Part shown: piece by piece, positions 25,847-34,609 of the stretch
How the letters are laid out: every line of letters starts with the position of its first letter
Position numbering within the stretch: the stretch's first letter is position 1
Assembly: GCF_016405905.1 (NCBI RefSeq)
Contig: NZ_JAEFCB010000003.1
Location: 290,918 to 354,917, forward strand
Direction: 5' to 3'
Length of the DNA: 64,000 nt
Source of the DNA: Variovorax sp. IB41
Lineage (GTDB): Bacteria > Pseudomonadota > Gammaproteobacteria > Burkholderiales > Burkholderiaceae_C
The notes under the pieces: generated by a model
Databases searched by the model: none
Told to the model about the DNA's origin: nothing
Seen by the model: the letters and a program-made list of their open reading frames with translations, nothing else
Program-made: the position numbers and the translations under genes

Positions 25847-26239
25847 ATGAAGAAAGAAGTCATCCGTGTCGAGCCGCTGTCGACCTACCTGGAGCAACTG
25901 AAGGCGCCGACCTCGGTCGTCACGCGGCATGGCGACACGGTCTATGTGTCGGGCCTGCCGCCGTTCGACCCCGCCACCGGCCGGGTGGTCGAGGCGCCGA
26001 TCGAGCGGCAGGCGGAAATCGTGCTCGACCAGCTGAAGCTCTGTTTGGAAACCGCCGGCTCGTCGCTCGACAACGTGCTCAAGTGCAACGTGTACTGCAC
26101 GTCGATCGAGCAGTTCGCGGCCGTCAATGCGATCTATGCGCGGTACTTTCCGAAAGACCCGCCCGCGCGCATCTTCGTCTGCGTGCCCGCGTGGTTCGGA
26201 CCGTTCGACATCGAGATCGACTGCATCGCCGCCTGCTGA
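25847..26239 (+). CDS. RidA-family protein
   Basis: This 130-residue trimeric-type protein is of the RidA/YjgF family. It has the conserved VYVSGLPPFDP start of the barrel, and the C-terminal Arg (PARIFVCV) and Glu (FDIEIDC) positions that bind the carboxylate of 2-aminoacrylate-like imines. Canonical RidA hydrolyses reactive enamines and imines; other subgroups have different or unknown substrates. It is a single gene convergent with the large unknown gene that follows immediately (stop to stop with no gap). Confidence 0.85.
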   Translation: MKKEVIRVEPLSTYLEQLKAPTSVVTRHGDTVYVSGLPPFDPATGRVVEAPIERQAEIVLDQLKLCLETAGSSLDNVLKCNVYCTSIEQFAAVNAIYARYFPKDPPARIFVCVPAWFGPFDIEIDCIAAC

Positions 26240-27928
26240 TCAGCGGGCAGGGCGCGCGGTCTTCTTGCGTGTGCTGGGCCGCCGTGGCGGCTTGGCTTCC
26301 AGCACCAGTTCGGCGGGCAGCGTGTCGTTCCACGATTCGGTGAAGTACGCGCGGTCGCTCGGCACCAGCTGCGGCAGCGCCTCGCGCAGCACGCCCAGCG
26401 ACTGCTCGGCCGCCTGCAGATCGCCCGCATGCGCGGCATACCAGGCGTGCTCGAACAGCAGGCTGCAGTGCTGAAGGCCGGGGTAGCGGCGGCGCCCGGC
26501 CTGGTGATCGGCCAGTCGCGCCTGCGCCACGTCCACCCAGCGCGCCGGCCAGTGCGTGGCGTCGAAGGCATCCGCCAACGGCCCTGCGAGCGTCGAGATC
26601 GCGGCCGGGTCCAGCGGCTTCTGCGCGCGGAACTGCGCGAGCGTGGGTTGTGTCTCGGGGCGGCAGTGGCCGCGCGCGATGCGCATCAGGTAGATCGCGT
26701 TCCAGGCCGAGCGCCCTTGTCCGTCGGTGTGGCCGCAGAGCCATTCACTGAAGGCGATCCATTGCACCGCGCGGCGCGTGGTGTCGGCGTGGCCGTCGTG
26801 CGCGAGCGCCGGAAGGTCCGAGAGGCCGACGCGATCGAACAGCCACGCGGCCATGCCCATGTTCGCGGCCACGTGCTGCGCCGCGTCGAACGAATGCGAT
26901 TCGAAGGCCGCGGCCAGCGCCTCGCCGAAGCGCTGCAGCGACTCTTCGGCGAGCGCGGCGGCGGCCGGCTTGTCGTCCGCCGAAAGGCCGAGCGCGCGCG
27001 AGCGGCACACCAGCGCCCACAGGTTGCACCACTCGAAGCGCACGTCGGGGTGATGCCGCAGCACCAGCCCGCGCGCCGCGTCCTCGGCCATGCCGCCGAG
27101 GAGCGACTGCGCAAGTGGCAGGTCGCGCGCGGTGTAGGCGCACCACGCCGAAACGATGCATTCCATCGCGCCCAGGTAGTCGTTGCCCGCCACGTGGTGG
27201 GCCAGGCGCTGCTTCTTGAGCGCCTGCAAACGACGGCGCGCCTGCTCGTTGTCGCCGAGCCGGCGCCACAGCATCGCCTCGTTGAGCGTGACCAGCGCGC
27301 GCTGGAAGTCGGTGGCGGCCAGCGTGCCGGCCAGGCGGATCGACTCCAGCGCGCTGGTCGGCACGCCGGTCGCGTTGCCTCCAACCACGGACGCCACGGG
27401 CGTCATGAGCCGGCCCTGCCGCGCCGCCTGTTGCGACGCAACCAGTTGCTTCCAGAAAGCAGCGTCCTGCAGGTGCACCGCATCGGGCGGCGGCGCGCCG
27501 GGTTCCGCCGCGCGGCGCTTGCGCGCGCGCAGGCCGAGAAAAGAGGCCACTTCGGCGGCGGTGGCTACGCGCCCGCCCACCAGCATGCGCACGCGCTTCG
27601 CCTCGGCGGCCGGCAGCCAGAACGGCCCCTGGCTGCGCCGCTCGGCGTTCAGGAAGCGGGGCTCGCGCTGCGTGTCTTCGCCCCAGCCGACCTCGATGTT
27701 CCAGGCCTTGAAATCGCGGAACGCGCGGCTCACGACCATGCGCAGCGTGCTCGCATCGGAGACCTCGCCGCGCAGGTCGGCCAGCCGCACCAGGCCGCTT
27801 TCGGCATCGTGCGCATGCTGCATGCGCACCAGCAGCCAGAGCGACTGGAAGGCCGCGCGCTTGCCGTTGACCGACTGCGGCGAGGTGAGTTCGATGGAGA
27901 GCGGGGCGGGCGTCTTGGGTTGGGGCAC
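26240..27928 (-). CDS. Uncharacterised 562-residue protein, possible DNA-binding N-terminus plus helical repeats
   Basis: I do not recognise the family. The N-terminal 150 residues hold SIELTSPQSVNGKRAAFQSLWLL and later FLNAERRSQGPFWLP, which look like a winged-helix or other small folded unit with a helical scaffold. The central and C-terminal parts (about 170-540) are almost wholly alpha-helical with repeated Ala/Leu/Trp spacing resembling TPR-like arrays. There is no signal peptide, membrane segment or cysteine cluster. The C-terminus is short and very basic. It is cytoplasmic, transcribed alone, and codon use matches its neighbours. It could be a regulator with a tetratricopeptide effector region, but this is only a guess. 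Confidence 0.7.
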   Translation of the reverse strand: MPQPKTPAPLSIELTSPQSVNGKRAAFQSLWLLVRMQHAHDAESGLVRLADLRGEVSDASTLRMVVSRAFRDFKAWNIEVGWGEDTQREPRFLNAERRSQGPFWLPAAEAKRVRMLVGGRVATAAEVASFLGLRARKRRAAEPGAPPPDAVHLQDAAFWKQLVASQQAARQGRLMTPVASVVGGNATGVPTSALESIRLAGTLAATDFQRALVTLNEAMLWRRLGDNEQARRRLQALKKQRLAHHVAGNDYLGAMECIVSAWCAYTARDLPLAQSLLGGMAEDAARGLVLRHHPDVRFEWCNLWALVCRSRALGLSADDKPAAAALAEESLQRFGEALAAAFESHSFDAAQHVAANMGMAAWLFDRVGLSDLPALAHDGHADTTRRAVQWIAFSEWLCGHTDGQGRSAWNAIYLMRIARGHCRPETQPTLAQFRAQKPLDPAAISTLAGPLADAFDATHWPARWVDVAQARLADHQAGRRRYPGLQHCSLLFEHAWYAAHAGDLQAAEQSLGVLREALPQLVPSDRAYFTESWNDTLPAELVLEAKPPRRPSTRKKTARPAR

Positions 27929-27992
27929 GCCCCGGATTGAACCTCAAATTCCGGGGCGAAGGCTGAAGGCCAATGCCGCTTCTTCGATTCTT

Positions 27993-28214
27993 TCAGTACC
28001 TGTCGCGGTCGATCAGTTGCGGCACTTCGCTGCGCCCGATGCCCAGGTCGCGCAGATCGTGGTCGCTCATGCCGGCCAGGTGCTGCGAGTCGGCGCGGCC
28101 GCGGCGGCGCTGTGCGGCGCGGCGGCGCCAGTCGTGCAGGGCATGCATCAGGCGTTGATGAAAGGTCGAGGGCTTGGGCGCTGTCACGGTGGGCTCCTTG
28201 GTGGGAGCGCTCAT
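27993..28214 (-). CDS. DUF1127 small protein
   Basis: The 73-residue basic protein ends in a DUF1127 motif (MSDHDLRDLGIGRSEV), the short arginine-rich helix found in many proteobacteria and in some cases able to bind RNA. The Arg-rich stretch WRRRAAQRRRGRAD precedes it. An ATG at 28229 is also in frame; neither start has a good ribosome-binding site. It is divergent from a LysR gene, which may regulate it. Confidence 0.75.
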   Translation of the reverse strand: MSAPTKEPTVTAPKPSTFHQRLMHALHDWRRRAAQRRRGRADSQHLAGMSDHDLRDLGIGRSEVPQLIDRDRY

Positions 28215-28247
28215 CTTCCGGCGCTGCATGCTATTGTGGAAGTTGAG

Positions 28248-28277
28248 ATTCCTGAACCCTTCAATCAGCATTCCTGA
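28248..28277 (+). repeat. Direct repeat ATTCCTGA in the DUF1127-lysR gap
   Basis: ATTCCTGA occurs at 28248-28255 and 28270-28277, 22 bases apart, the second touching the LysR start codon. Two helical turns fit a regulator binding one face. It may be a regulatory site for the divergent pair. Confidence 0.3.
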
Positions 28278-29167
28278 TGCGACAACTGAACCTCGACCAG
28301 CTGCGAACCCTCGTCGCCATCGCCGACCTGGGCACCTTCTCGGCGGCCGCCAAGGCGCTGCACCTGGCGCAACCCACGGTGAGCCTGCACATCAGCGAAC
28401 TCGAATCGCGCCTGGGCGCGCAGCTGGTGGTGCGCGGCAGCCGCACCGTCACGCCGACGGCCGCGGGCGCGGCGCTGGTGGAGCGTGGGCGCCGGCTGCT
28501 GCGCGACACCGACGAGGCCATCGATGCCGTCAAGCGCCAGACCGAAGGCCGCACGGGCCGCGTGCGGCTGGGCACGTCGACCGGCGTGGTGGTCGACCTG
28601 CTGCCGCAGGTGCTCGAAGCGCTGGGCACGGTGCACGCGGGCATCGACGTGGAGGTGAGCATCCTCGGCTCGTCCGAAGCGATGGCGCGGCTGGCCGCGG
28701 GCACGCTGGACATCGGCCTGGTCGCGATGCCGCAGCCGCCGCTGCGCGAGCTGGTCGTCACGCCGTGGCGCGACCAGGCCATGATGGCTTTCGTGCCCCA
28801 GCGCACAAAGGCGCCCCGGCGCGTGACGCCCGCGTGGCTCGCGGCGCAGCCGCTGATCTTCAACGACGCCACCACCCACATGTACCGCCTCACGATGGCG
28901 TGGTTCGCCGAGGCCGGCTTCGCGCCGCGCGCGCGCATCGAACTCAACTACGACGCCGCGATCCAGAGCCTCGTGGCCGCCGGCTATGGCGCCGCGCTGC
29001 TGCCGCTGCAGCACACGGCCGACGATGCACTCGACAAGCGCATGCAGGTGCTGCCGATCACCCCGAAGCTCACGCGCCGCCTTGGCATTGCGCACCGCCT
29101 GCCCGGCGTGATCGATGGCGCGACGCGGAGCGTGCTGAAGGTGCTGACGACGTTCCGTCAGCTCTGA
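28277..29167 (+). CDS. LysR-family regulator
   Basis: This 296-residue LysR-type protein has an N-terminal helix-turn-helix (TFSAAAKALHLAQPTVSLHI, about 18-40), a linker helix and a type 2 periplasmic-binding-like effector domain. Its start codon lies 62 bases from the DUF1127 gene on the other strand. The target is unknown, with the divergent gene the first candidate. The next gene downstream ends on the opposite strand after a block of three tandem repeats. Confidence 0.88.
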   Translation: MRQLNLDQLRTLVAIADLGTFSAAAKALHLAQPTVSLHISELESRLGAQLVVRGSRTVTPTAAGAALVERGRRLLRDTDEAIDAVKRQTEGRTGRVRLGTSTGVVVDLLPQVLEALGTVHAGIDVEVSILGSSEAMARLAAGTLDIGLVAMPQPPLRELVVTPWRDQAMMAFVPQRTKAPRRVTPAWLAAQPLIFNDATTHMYRLTMAWFAEAGFAPRARIELNYDAAIQSLVAAGYGAALLPLQHTADDALDKRMQVLPITPKLTRRLGIAHRLPGVIDGATRSVLKVLTTFRQL

Positions 29168-29172
29168 TGCGT

Positions 29173-29268
29173 CAGCCCTGGCCGGGCTTGCCAGCTCGGA
29201 GCTTCAGCCCTGGCCGGGCTTTCCAGCGCCGAGCGTCAGCCCGGGCCGGGCTTTCGCGTGCCCAGCGA
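29173..29268 (+). repeat. Three tandem 32-base repeats with hairpins at amiR 3' end
   Basis: Three units start at 29173, 29205 and 29237, each exactly 32 bases. Every unit opens with CAGCCC, one variable base and GGCCGGGCT, in which AGCCC pairs with GGGCT as a short hairpin followed by T's. They lie between two convergent genes, so they probably act as a transcription stop for both. The third unit is inside amiR and encodes its last ten codons and stop. Confidence 0.75.
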
Positions 29269-29883
29269 GAGGATCTCGTTGGCGTTGACGATGGCCGCGG
29301 CGATCTCTTCCATGGTCGTGCGCTTGCTCATCGCCTGCTCGCGGATGAGGTCGTGCGCCTGTCCTTCGGACACGCAGTGCGTCTTCATGAGGATGGTCTT
29401 GGCCTCGGCCAGTTGCCGCACGCCGAGCAGCTTGGCCTCGACCTTGCGCAGGCGCCGCGCGAGCGAGCGGCTTTCCTTGTGCGCCTCGCGCGCCACCACC
29501 AGCGCCGAGAGCAGCCCGAAGGAGCGCACGGGCGAAGGCAGCACGGCCTTGGCGCCGATCTCCAGCACCGCCTCCACGATGGTCGGGTTCTCGTAGGTCA
29601 CCACCGCGATGATGGCGGGCGCGTCTTCGCCCTGCGTCCATTCGAAGCGCAGGTGGATGAGGTCGGGCTGCACCGCCATGAACGCCACGTCGATGCCCTC
29701 GGGCAGCACCTGCACCGGCGGCCAGAAGGCCTGCACCTGGCAGCCGATGCGCTGCAGCTGCTGCGTGAGCTGGCGGCCGTCCGCGTCGTCGGGGTGGATC
29801 ACCGCGATCTTCAAGAGGCGCAGCTCTTTCAGTTGCGGCGGCGTCACCCGCAGGGTGTGTCGCTTGGGGGCGGCGCCGTCCAT
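29236..29883 (-). CDS. amiR: ANTAR-domain antiterminator AmiR
   Basis: The 215-residue regulator has an N-terminal receiver-like domain without the usual phosphorylation pocket (starting around LKIAVIHPDDADG). A coiled linker leads to a C-terminal ANTAR RNA-binding domain (about 145-205) with the conserved AEAKTILMKTHCVSEGQAHD segment. In Pseudomonas, AmiR lets polymerase pass a terminator in the amidase leader unless held by AmiC. Here the gene is last in the amide operon, starting 1 base after the amiC stop. The operon leader has a matching terminator and hairpins (39473-39544). Its last residues are encoded in a 32-base repeat. Confidence 0.92.
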   Translation of the reverse strand: MDGAAPKRHTLRVTPPQLKELRLLKIAVIHPDDADGRQLTQQLQRIGCQVQAFWPPVQVLPEGIDVAFMAVQPDLIHLRFEWTQGEDAPAIIAVVTYENPTIVEAVLEIGAKAVLPSPVRSFGLLSALVVAREAHKESRSLARRLRKVEAKLLGVRQLAEAKTILMKTHCVSEGQAHDLIREQAMSKRTTMEEIAAAIVNANEILSLGTRKPGPG

Positions 29884-29884
29884 G

Positions 29885-31039
29885 CTAGAGCTCCAGCGTG
29901 TCGAGCCTGGCCGTCCAGTCGCCCAGCGAGTGGGTGACCAGGTAGGGGTCCGGAACCACCGCCCGCGTGGCCTGCCGCACGATGGTGAATTGCCCCTGCG
30001 CATCGACCCGGCCGATGCGCGGGTAGAGGCAGGTGTGGTGGTTCGCCGGGTCGATCTTCACCCGGCCCTGCGGCGCATCGAACTCGCTGCCCAGGATGTG
30101 CGGCAGGATCTCCGCGATGCCGTCGCTGCCCGACTGCCGGAACGCGTTGGCGAAGATGTGCATCTGGAAGTACGAAGCCTCCCAGCACAGGTTGGGCACG
30201 CAGCCGTCGCCGAAGCGCTCGCGCAGGCGCGCCAGGCACCGGCGGTTGGCGGCCGAGTCGATCGACTGGAAGTACGGCGCCGCGGTGAAGTGCCCCGTGG
30301 CCACGCCGCGGCCCATCTGCGAGATCTCGGCCTCCGACGTCGTGAGGCTGGAAATCGGCATGCGCTTCGGGTCGAACCCCGCCTCGGCATACGCGCGGTA
30401 CAGGCTCGCGGTGGAATCGCCGACGACGGTCGAGAAGATGAAGTCGGGCTGCTTGTCGCGGATGTCGTCCATGATCGCGCGATAGTCTTTTTCGGTGGCA
30501 TCGAGCGCCACGTAGCGCTCTCCCAATTTCTCGCTGCCCGGGCGCTGCATCACCAGCTCGCCCATGATGCGGTTCGACTCGTAGGGGTAGATGTAGTCCG
30601 AGCCGATCAGGTACACGCGCGCGCCGAAATTCGTGGTCATGAACTCGGCCAGCTGCACGCTGTTCTGGTTGGGCGCAGCGCCCGTGTAGATCACGTTGCC
30701 CGAGTACTCGAAGCCCTCGTAGAGCGTGGGGTAGAAGAGCAGCTTGTTCCACTTCTCGATCACCGGGATCACGGCCTTGCGGCTGCTGGACATGTAGCAG
30801 CCGAAGATCACGTTGACGCGGTCCTGCACGATCAGCTTCTCGGCCAGCTGGGCGTAGCGCGTGGGGTTGGATTGGGGGTCGTAGCGCACCGCCACGATCT
30901 CGCGGCCGTCCACGCCGCCGGCCTCGTTGATCTCCGCGATGGCCAGCAGCGCGCCCTGCAGCTGCGACAGCCCGATCGTCGAGGTGACGCCGGTTTCCGA
31001 GTAGAGGATGCCGACGCGAATGGGGTCCTTGTCAGCCAC
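29885..31039 (-). CDS. amiC: Amide sensor AmiC, negative regulator of AmiR
   Basis: The 384-residue protein has the type 1 periplasmic-binding fold but no signal peptide (it starts MADKDPIRVGILYSETG), so it is cytoplasmic, as known for AmiC. It binds short-chain amides and releases AmiR when they are present. The CYMSSSRKAVIPVIEKWNK region and the YIYPYESNRI segment line up with the exported binding protein of the same operon (38078-39274), showing a shared origin. Its coupling with amiR (1-base gap) matches the AmiC-AmiR complex. It follows the VWA gene by 36 bases. Confidence 0.92.
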   Translation of the reverse strand: MADKDPIRVGILYSETGVTSTIGLSQLQGALLAIAEINEAGGVDGREIVAVRYDPQSNPTRYAQLAEKLIVQDRVNVIFGCYMSSSRKAVIPVIEKWNKLLFYPTLYEGFEYSGNVIYTGAAPNQNSVQLAEFMTTNFGARVYLIGSDYIYPYESNRIMGELVMQRPGSEKLGERYVALDATEKDYRAIMDDIRDKQPDFIFSTVVGDSTASLYRAYAEAGFDPKRMPISSLTTSEAEISQMGRGVATGHFTAAPYFQSIDSAANRRCLARLRERFGDGCVPNLCWEASYFQMHIFANAFRQSGSDGIAEILPHILGSEFDAPQGRVKIDPANHHTCLYPRIGRVDAQGQFTIVRQATRAVVPDPYLVTHSLGDWTARLDTLEL

Positions 31040-31075
31040 GGGGATGTCTCCTGGGTGTGTGAACCATCATTCTCC

Positions 31076-32692
31076 TCAGTTTGCGGCGGCCAGTCGCGCG
31101 CTCATGCGCGCAAGCCGCGCGGGCAGGCTGCGTGCGTCGTCGGCGATGCAATAGTTGCGCCAGCCGAAGATGCGGCGCACGTAGGTGTCGGCAGCGCCAT
31201 CGACCGCGATGCATGCGGTGCGCACGCCGGCCTCGCGCGCTTCGGCGACGGCCCTGCGGGCGTCTTCGATGAGGTACTGGGGGTCGTGCACGTCGATGTC
31301 GGCGGGTGCGCCGTCGGTCACGAGCAATATCGCGCGCTGGCCCGAGGGCTCGGCGCGCAGGTGAGATGCGGCGTGGCGCAATGCGGCGCCCATGCGCGTG
31401 GAGTAGCGCCCGCGCACCGCGCCGATCATGGCGCGTGACGGTGCCTGGAGCAGCGTGCCGAATTCAAGCAGGCGGTAGTAATACACCTCGGCGCGCGTGT
31501 TCGACGAAAAGCCGTGGATCGCGAGCCGGTCGATGCCGCGCGCGTTCGCGTCGGCCAGCATCAGGGCCGCTTGCTTCTCGATGTCGAGCAGGGAGCGCGC
31601 ACCCCCATGGCCAGGGTCGTTCGCCGATTCCGACAGGTCCAGCAACACCAGCACGCTGCTCGGGCGCGGCGCCTTGCCGGAGCGCATGAACAGGCGCGGG
31701 TCGGGGCGCAGCCGCAGGCGCCGGTCGACCAGCACCTCGATGGCGGCATTCAGGTCGACGTCGTCGCCCTCCCATTGGCGGCGCAGGCGGTGCGTGCGGT
31801 CCAGGTGGCGCGCGCGGGGCAGGGCGAGCGGCGCGAGGCGCTCGCTGCTCGCCGATGCCTGCTCGCGCATCGCAGCGAGGCCTTGCCATGTGGGCAGCTT
31901 CTCGATCACGGTGCACCAGTCGGGCCGCAGGCGCTCGAGCTTGCGGTCCCATTCGGGGTAGCTGTAGCGGCCCAGTTCCAGTTCGATGCCGGCATCGAGC
32001 GATGCGGCGCCGCCGTCGGCTGGCGGTGGCCGCGCGCCGGACTGCTGGAGGGCAATCGCTTCGTCGGGCGGCGTCTCGGTCTCGCCGAAATCCCAGAGGT
32101 AGCTGTTGTCGTCGCGATAGGGCGCGGGCACCACGTAGTGCTGCGGATCGAAGCGCACGCGCATCTGGCCGAGGTCGTTGGCGAGGATCGATGCGATCGC
32201 GCGGAAGGCGTCGTAGTCCGCGAGTCCCGCGCGAGTCACCGTCTCCTCGAACAGGCGGCGCGCCTTGTTGACCCAGTGGTTGTCGTCCTGCCAGGCGGGC
32301 AGCATCAGCATGCGGTCCATGCGCGAGAGGAGGGCTGCAAAGCCCAGGTCCAGCGGATCGGGCGGCGGTGCGAGTGAATCCGCGAACCAGCCGTGCAGGC
32401 CCGGAAAGTCGCGGCACAGCAGCCGCTCCACGCGCGCATCCTCGATGGCCGAGACGACCGCGATGCCCATCGGCTTGAGCGTGCGCGCGGGCCGGGCGGG
32501 CACCGAGTGGCGCAGGTGCGCGACCGCGTGCGCCACCATGGCGCGGTGCATCCGTTCGCTCGCGCTCGCGGGCAGCAGCAGCCGTTTGCCCACGAGCACC
32601 GCGCGTGCACCGACCTCGAGCGGCTGCACCTCCACATCCACGCCCGCCAGCCCACGGGCAAGGAGGGCCAGCGACGCGTGGCGGTCCTTCAT
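31076..32692 (-). CDS. VWA-domain protein, CbbO/NorD type
   Basis: The 538-residue cytoplasmic protein ends in a von Willebrand A domain (about 345-535) with the metal site DLSES (Asp352, Ser354, Ser356) and a distal TDG. The N-terminal 340 residues are the helical CbbO/NorD-like region. Its ATG overlaps the stop of the AAA ATPase gene (ATGA), the normal pairing of MoxR-family ATPases with VWA partners such as CbbQ-CbbO and NorQ-NorD. Such pairs activate or remodel metal enzymes. In this amide operon the client is unknown. Classic amiEBCRS of Pseudomonas has an ATPase but, as I recall it, no VWA gene. Confidence 0.85.
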   Translation of the reverse strand: MKDRHASLALLARGLAGVDVEVQPLEVGARAVLVGKRLLLPASASERMHRAMVAHAVAHLRHSVPARPARTLKPMGIAVVSAIEDARVERLLCRDFPGLHGWFADSLAPPPDPLDLGFAALLSRMDRMLMLPAWQDDNHWVNKARRLFEETVTRAGLADYDAFRAIASILANDLGQMRVRFDPQHYVVPAPYRDDNSYLWDFGETETPPDEAIALQQSGARPPPADGGAASLDAGIELELGRYSYPEWDRKLERLRPDWCTVIEKLPTWQGLAAMREQASASSERLAPLALPRARHLDRTHRLRRQWEGDDVDLNAAIEVLVDRRLRLRPDPRLFMRSGKAPRPSSVLVLLDLSESANDPGHGGARSLLDIEKQAALMLADANARGIDRLAIHGFSSNTRAEVYYYRLLEFGTLLQAPSRAMIGAVRGRYSTRMGAALRHAASHLRAEPSGQRAILLVTDGAPADIDVHDPQYLIEDARRAVAEAREAGVRTACIAVDGAADTYVRRIFGWRNYCIADDARSLPARLARMSARLAAAN

Positions 32693-33507
32693 CCGAACTG
32701 CGCCTGGACGAACCCCTGCAGCGCGCTCGCCATGTCGGGATCGTCGGTGAGTGCGCGCGTCATCGTCATGTCGCAGCTGTCGCGCGGCGACACGCCGTCG
32801 CGGATCAGCACGCCCGCGTAGATCAGCATGCGCGTCGAAATCCCTTCGTCGAGCCCGCGGTGCTTCAGTTCCCGCGAGCAATGCGCAATCGCCACCAGCT
32901 TGGCCGCCAGCTCGATGGCGACCCCGGCCTCGTGCGCGACGATCTCGGCTTCGAGCGCGCTGTCGGGGTAGTCGAACTCCAGCGCCGCGAAGCGCTGGCG
33001 CGTCGAGGGCTTCATGTCCTTCGCGCTGCTCTGGTAGCCGGGGTTGTACGACACCACGAGCTGGAAGTCGGGGTGCGCGCGCACCAGCTCGCCCTTCTTG
33101 TCGAGCGGCAGGATGCGGCGCGCGTCCGTCAGCGGGTGGATGACCACGGTGGTGTCCTGCCGCGCCTCCACCACCTCGTCCAGGTAGCAGATGCCGCCGT
33201 GGCGCACCGCGAGCGTGAGCGGCCCGTCGTGCCACGCGGTGCCGTTCGCATCGAGGAGGTAGCGCCCCACGAGGTCGGAGGCCGTCATGTCCTCGTTGCA
33301 TGCGAGCGTGACCAGCGGCCGCCCGAGCGACCACGCCATGTGCTCCACGAAGCGCGTCTTGCCGCAGCCGGTGGGCCCTTTCAGGATCAGCGGCATGCGG
33401 TGGCGGTAGGCCTGCCGGTACAGCGCCACCTCGTTGCCCGCGGGCCGGTAGAAGGGCTCGGTCTCGATGCGGTAGCTCGCAAGAGGATCGGGAACGGAGG
33501 CATTCAT
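32689..33507 (-). CDS. amiB: MoxR-type AAA ATPase, AmiB/CbbQ/NorQ-like
   Basis: The 272-residue ATPase has Walker A GPTGCGKT (44-51), Walker B in GGICYLDEV, sensor 1 Asn in SYNPGYQ, and the CbbQ/NirQ/NorQ C-terminal domain around DEGISTRMLIYAG. It is the counterpart of Pseudomonas AmiB, which follows amiE. The ATPase would couple ATP hydrolysis to remodelling of a client through the VWA protein encoded next. It starts 20 bases after amidase with a ribosome-binding site (GAGGAAAGGG). The symbol amiB is by position and resemblance, not proof. Confidence 0.85.
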   Translation of the reverse strand: MNASVPDPLASYRIETEPFYRPAGNEVALYRQAYRHRMPLILKGPTGCGKTRFVEHMAWSLGRPLVTLACNEDMTASDLVGRYLLDANGTAWHDGPLTLAVRHGGICYLDEVVEARQDTTVVIHPLTDARRILPLDKKGELVRAHPDFQLVVSYNPGYQSSAKDMKPSTRQRFAALEFDYPDSALEAEIVAHEAGVAIELAAKLVAIAHCSRELKHRGLDEGISTRMLIYAGVLIRDGVSPRDSCDMTMTRALTDDPDMASALQGFVQAQFG

Positions 33508-33527
33508 GGCGCGTCGTTGCCCTTTCC

Positions 33528-34565
33528 TCAGCGGTGCTTCGCGGGCTCGTTCGGAATGCCTTCGATCGGGCATTCGGGCGTGCCGACGGTGCTGCGCGTG
33601 AACGACTCCACCATCTCGCGCGTGCCCTCGGGGTCGGTGATCCACTTCGTGTAGAAGTTGTAGGGGCAGGCCGCCACGCCCTTGTCGCCGTCGCCCGAGT
33701 TGATGGTGCCGGTGTAGCCGCGGTGCACGAGCTTGAAGAGGTGGTTCTGCGACTGGCCGTTCTTGCGCGCGTCGCGGATGAGGCTCATCGAGAGCTCGGC
33801 GTAGTTGATGCCCATCTCCTCCTCGCCGCATTCGCCGAGCGTGCGGCCGTCGAAGCCGATGAGCGCGGAGTGGCCGAAGTACGAGTACACGCCGTCGAAG
33901 CCCGCCGCGTTGGCCACCGCCACGTAGGTGTTGTTCATGAAAGCCATGGCCTTGGAGACCATGATCTGCTGCTCCTTGGCCGGGTACATGTAGCCCTGGC
34001 AGCGGATGATGAGCTCGGCGCCGCGCATCGCGCAGTCGCGCCAGATCTCGGGGTAGTTGCCGTCGTCGCAGATGATCAGGCTCATCTTCATGCCCTTGGG
34101 GCCGTCGCTCACGTAGGTGCAGTCGCCCGGGTACCAGCCCTCGATGGGCACCCACGGCATGATCTTGCGGTACTTCTGGACGATCTCGCCCTCGTTGTTC
34201 ATGAGGATCAGCGTGTTGTAGGGCGCCTTGTTCGGGTGCTCCTCGTGGCGCTCGCCCGTGAGCGAGAACACGCCCCACACGTTGGCGCGGCGGCAGGCGT
34301 CCGCGAAGATCGCGGTCTCCTCGCCGGGCACCGTGGCGGCGGTGTCGTACATCTCTTTCGAGTCGTACATGATCCCGTGCGTGGAGTACTCGGGAAAGAT
34401 CACAAGGTCCATGCCCGGCAGTCCCTTTTTCATGCCGACCAGCATCTCGCCGATCTTGCGGGCGTTGTCCAGCACTTCGGCCTTGGTGTGAAGGCGGGGC
34501 ATCTTGTAGTTGACGACCGCGACGCCGACGCAATCGTTGCTGCTCGAAATATCACCATGTCTCAT
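33528..34565 (-). CDS. amiE: Aliphatic amidase AmiE
   Basis: The 345-residue nitrilase-superfamily hydrolase converts short aliphatic amides such as acetamide to the acid and ammonia. The catalytic triad has the same numbers as the Pseudomonas aeruginosa enzyme: Glu59 in FPEYST, Lys134 in YRKIMPW and Cys166 in ICDDGN. The N-terminus [17 protein letters not shown] is nearly that of known AmiE, which fixes the start at 34565 rather than the in-frame ATG at 34613. The enzyme is cytoplasmic and usually a hexamer. It is the metabolic core of the operon: upstream genes import the amide, downstream genes sense it. Confidence 0.97.
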   Translation of the reverse strand: MRHGDISSSNDCVGVAVVNYKMPRLHTKAEVLDNARKIGEMLVGMKKGLPGMDLVIFPEYSTHGIMYDSKEMYDTAATVPGEETAIFADACRRANVWGVFSLTGERHEEHPNKAPYNTLILMNNEGEIVQKYRKIMPWVPIEGWYPGDCTYVSDGPKGMKMSLIICDDGNYPEIWRDCAMRGAELIIRCQGYMYPAKEQQIMVSKAMAFMNNTYVAVANAAGFDGVYSYFGHSALIGFDGRTLGECGEEEMGINYAELSMSLIRDARKNGQSQNHLFKLVHRGYTGTINSGDGDKGVAACPYNFYTKWITDPEGTREMVESFTRSTVGTPECPIEGIPNEPAKHR

Positions 34566-34609
34566 GACGCTGCTCCTGAAGGGTTGAGGGAAGAAAAAAC
34601 GGAAGGGGC

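Noticed and set aside
29173..29268. CRISPR array
   Set aside because: Three 32-base units are direct tandem copies without unique spacers, and there are no cas genes.
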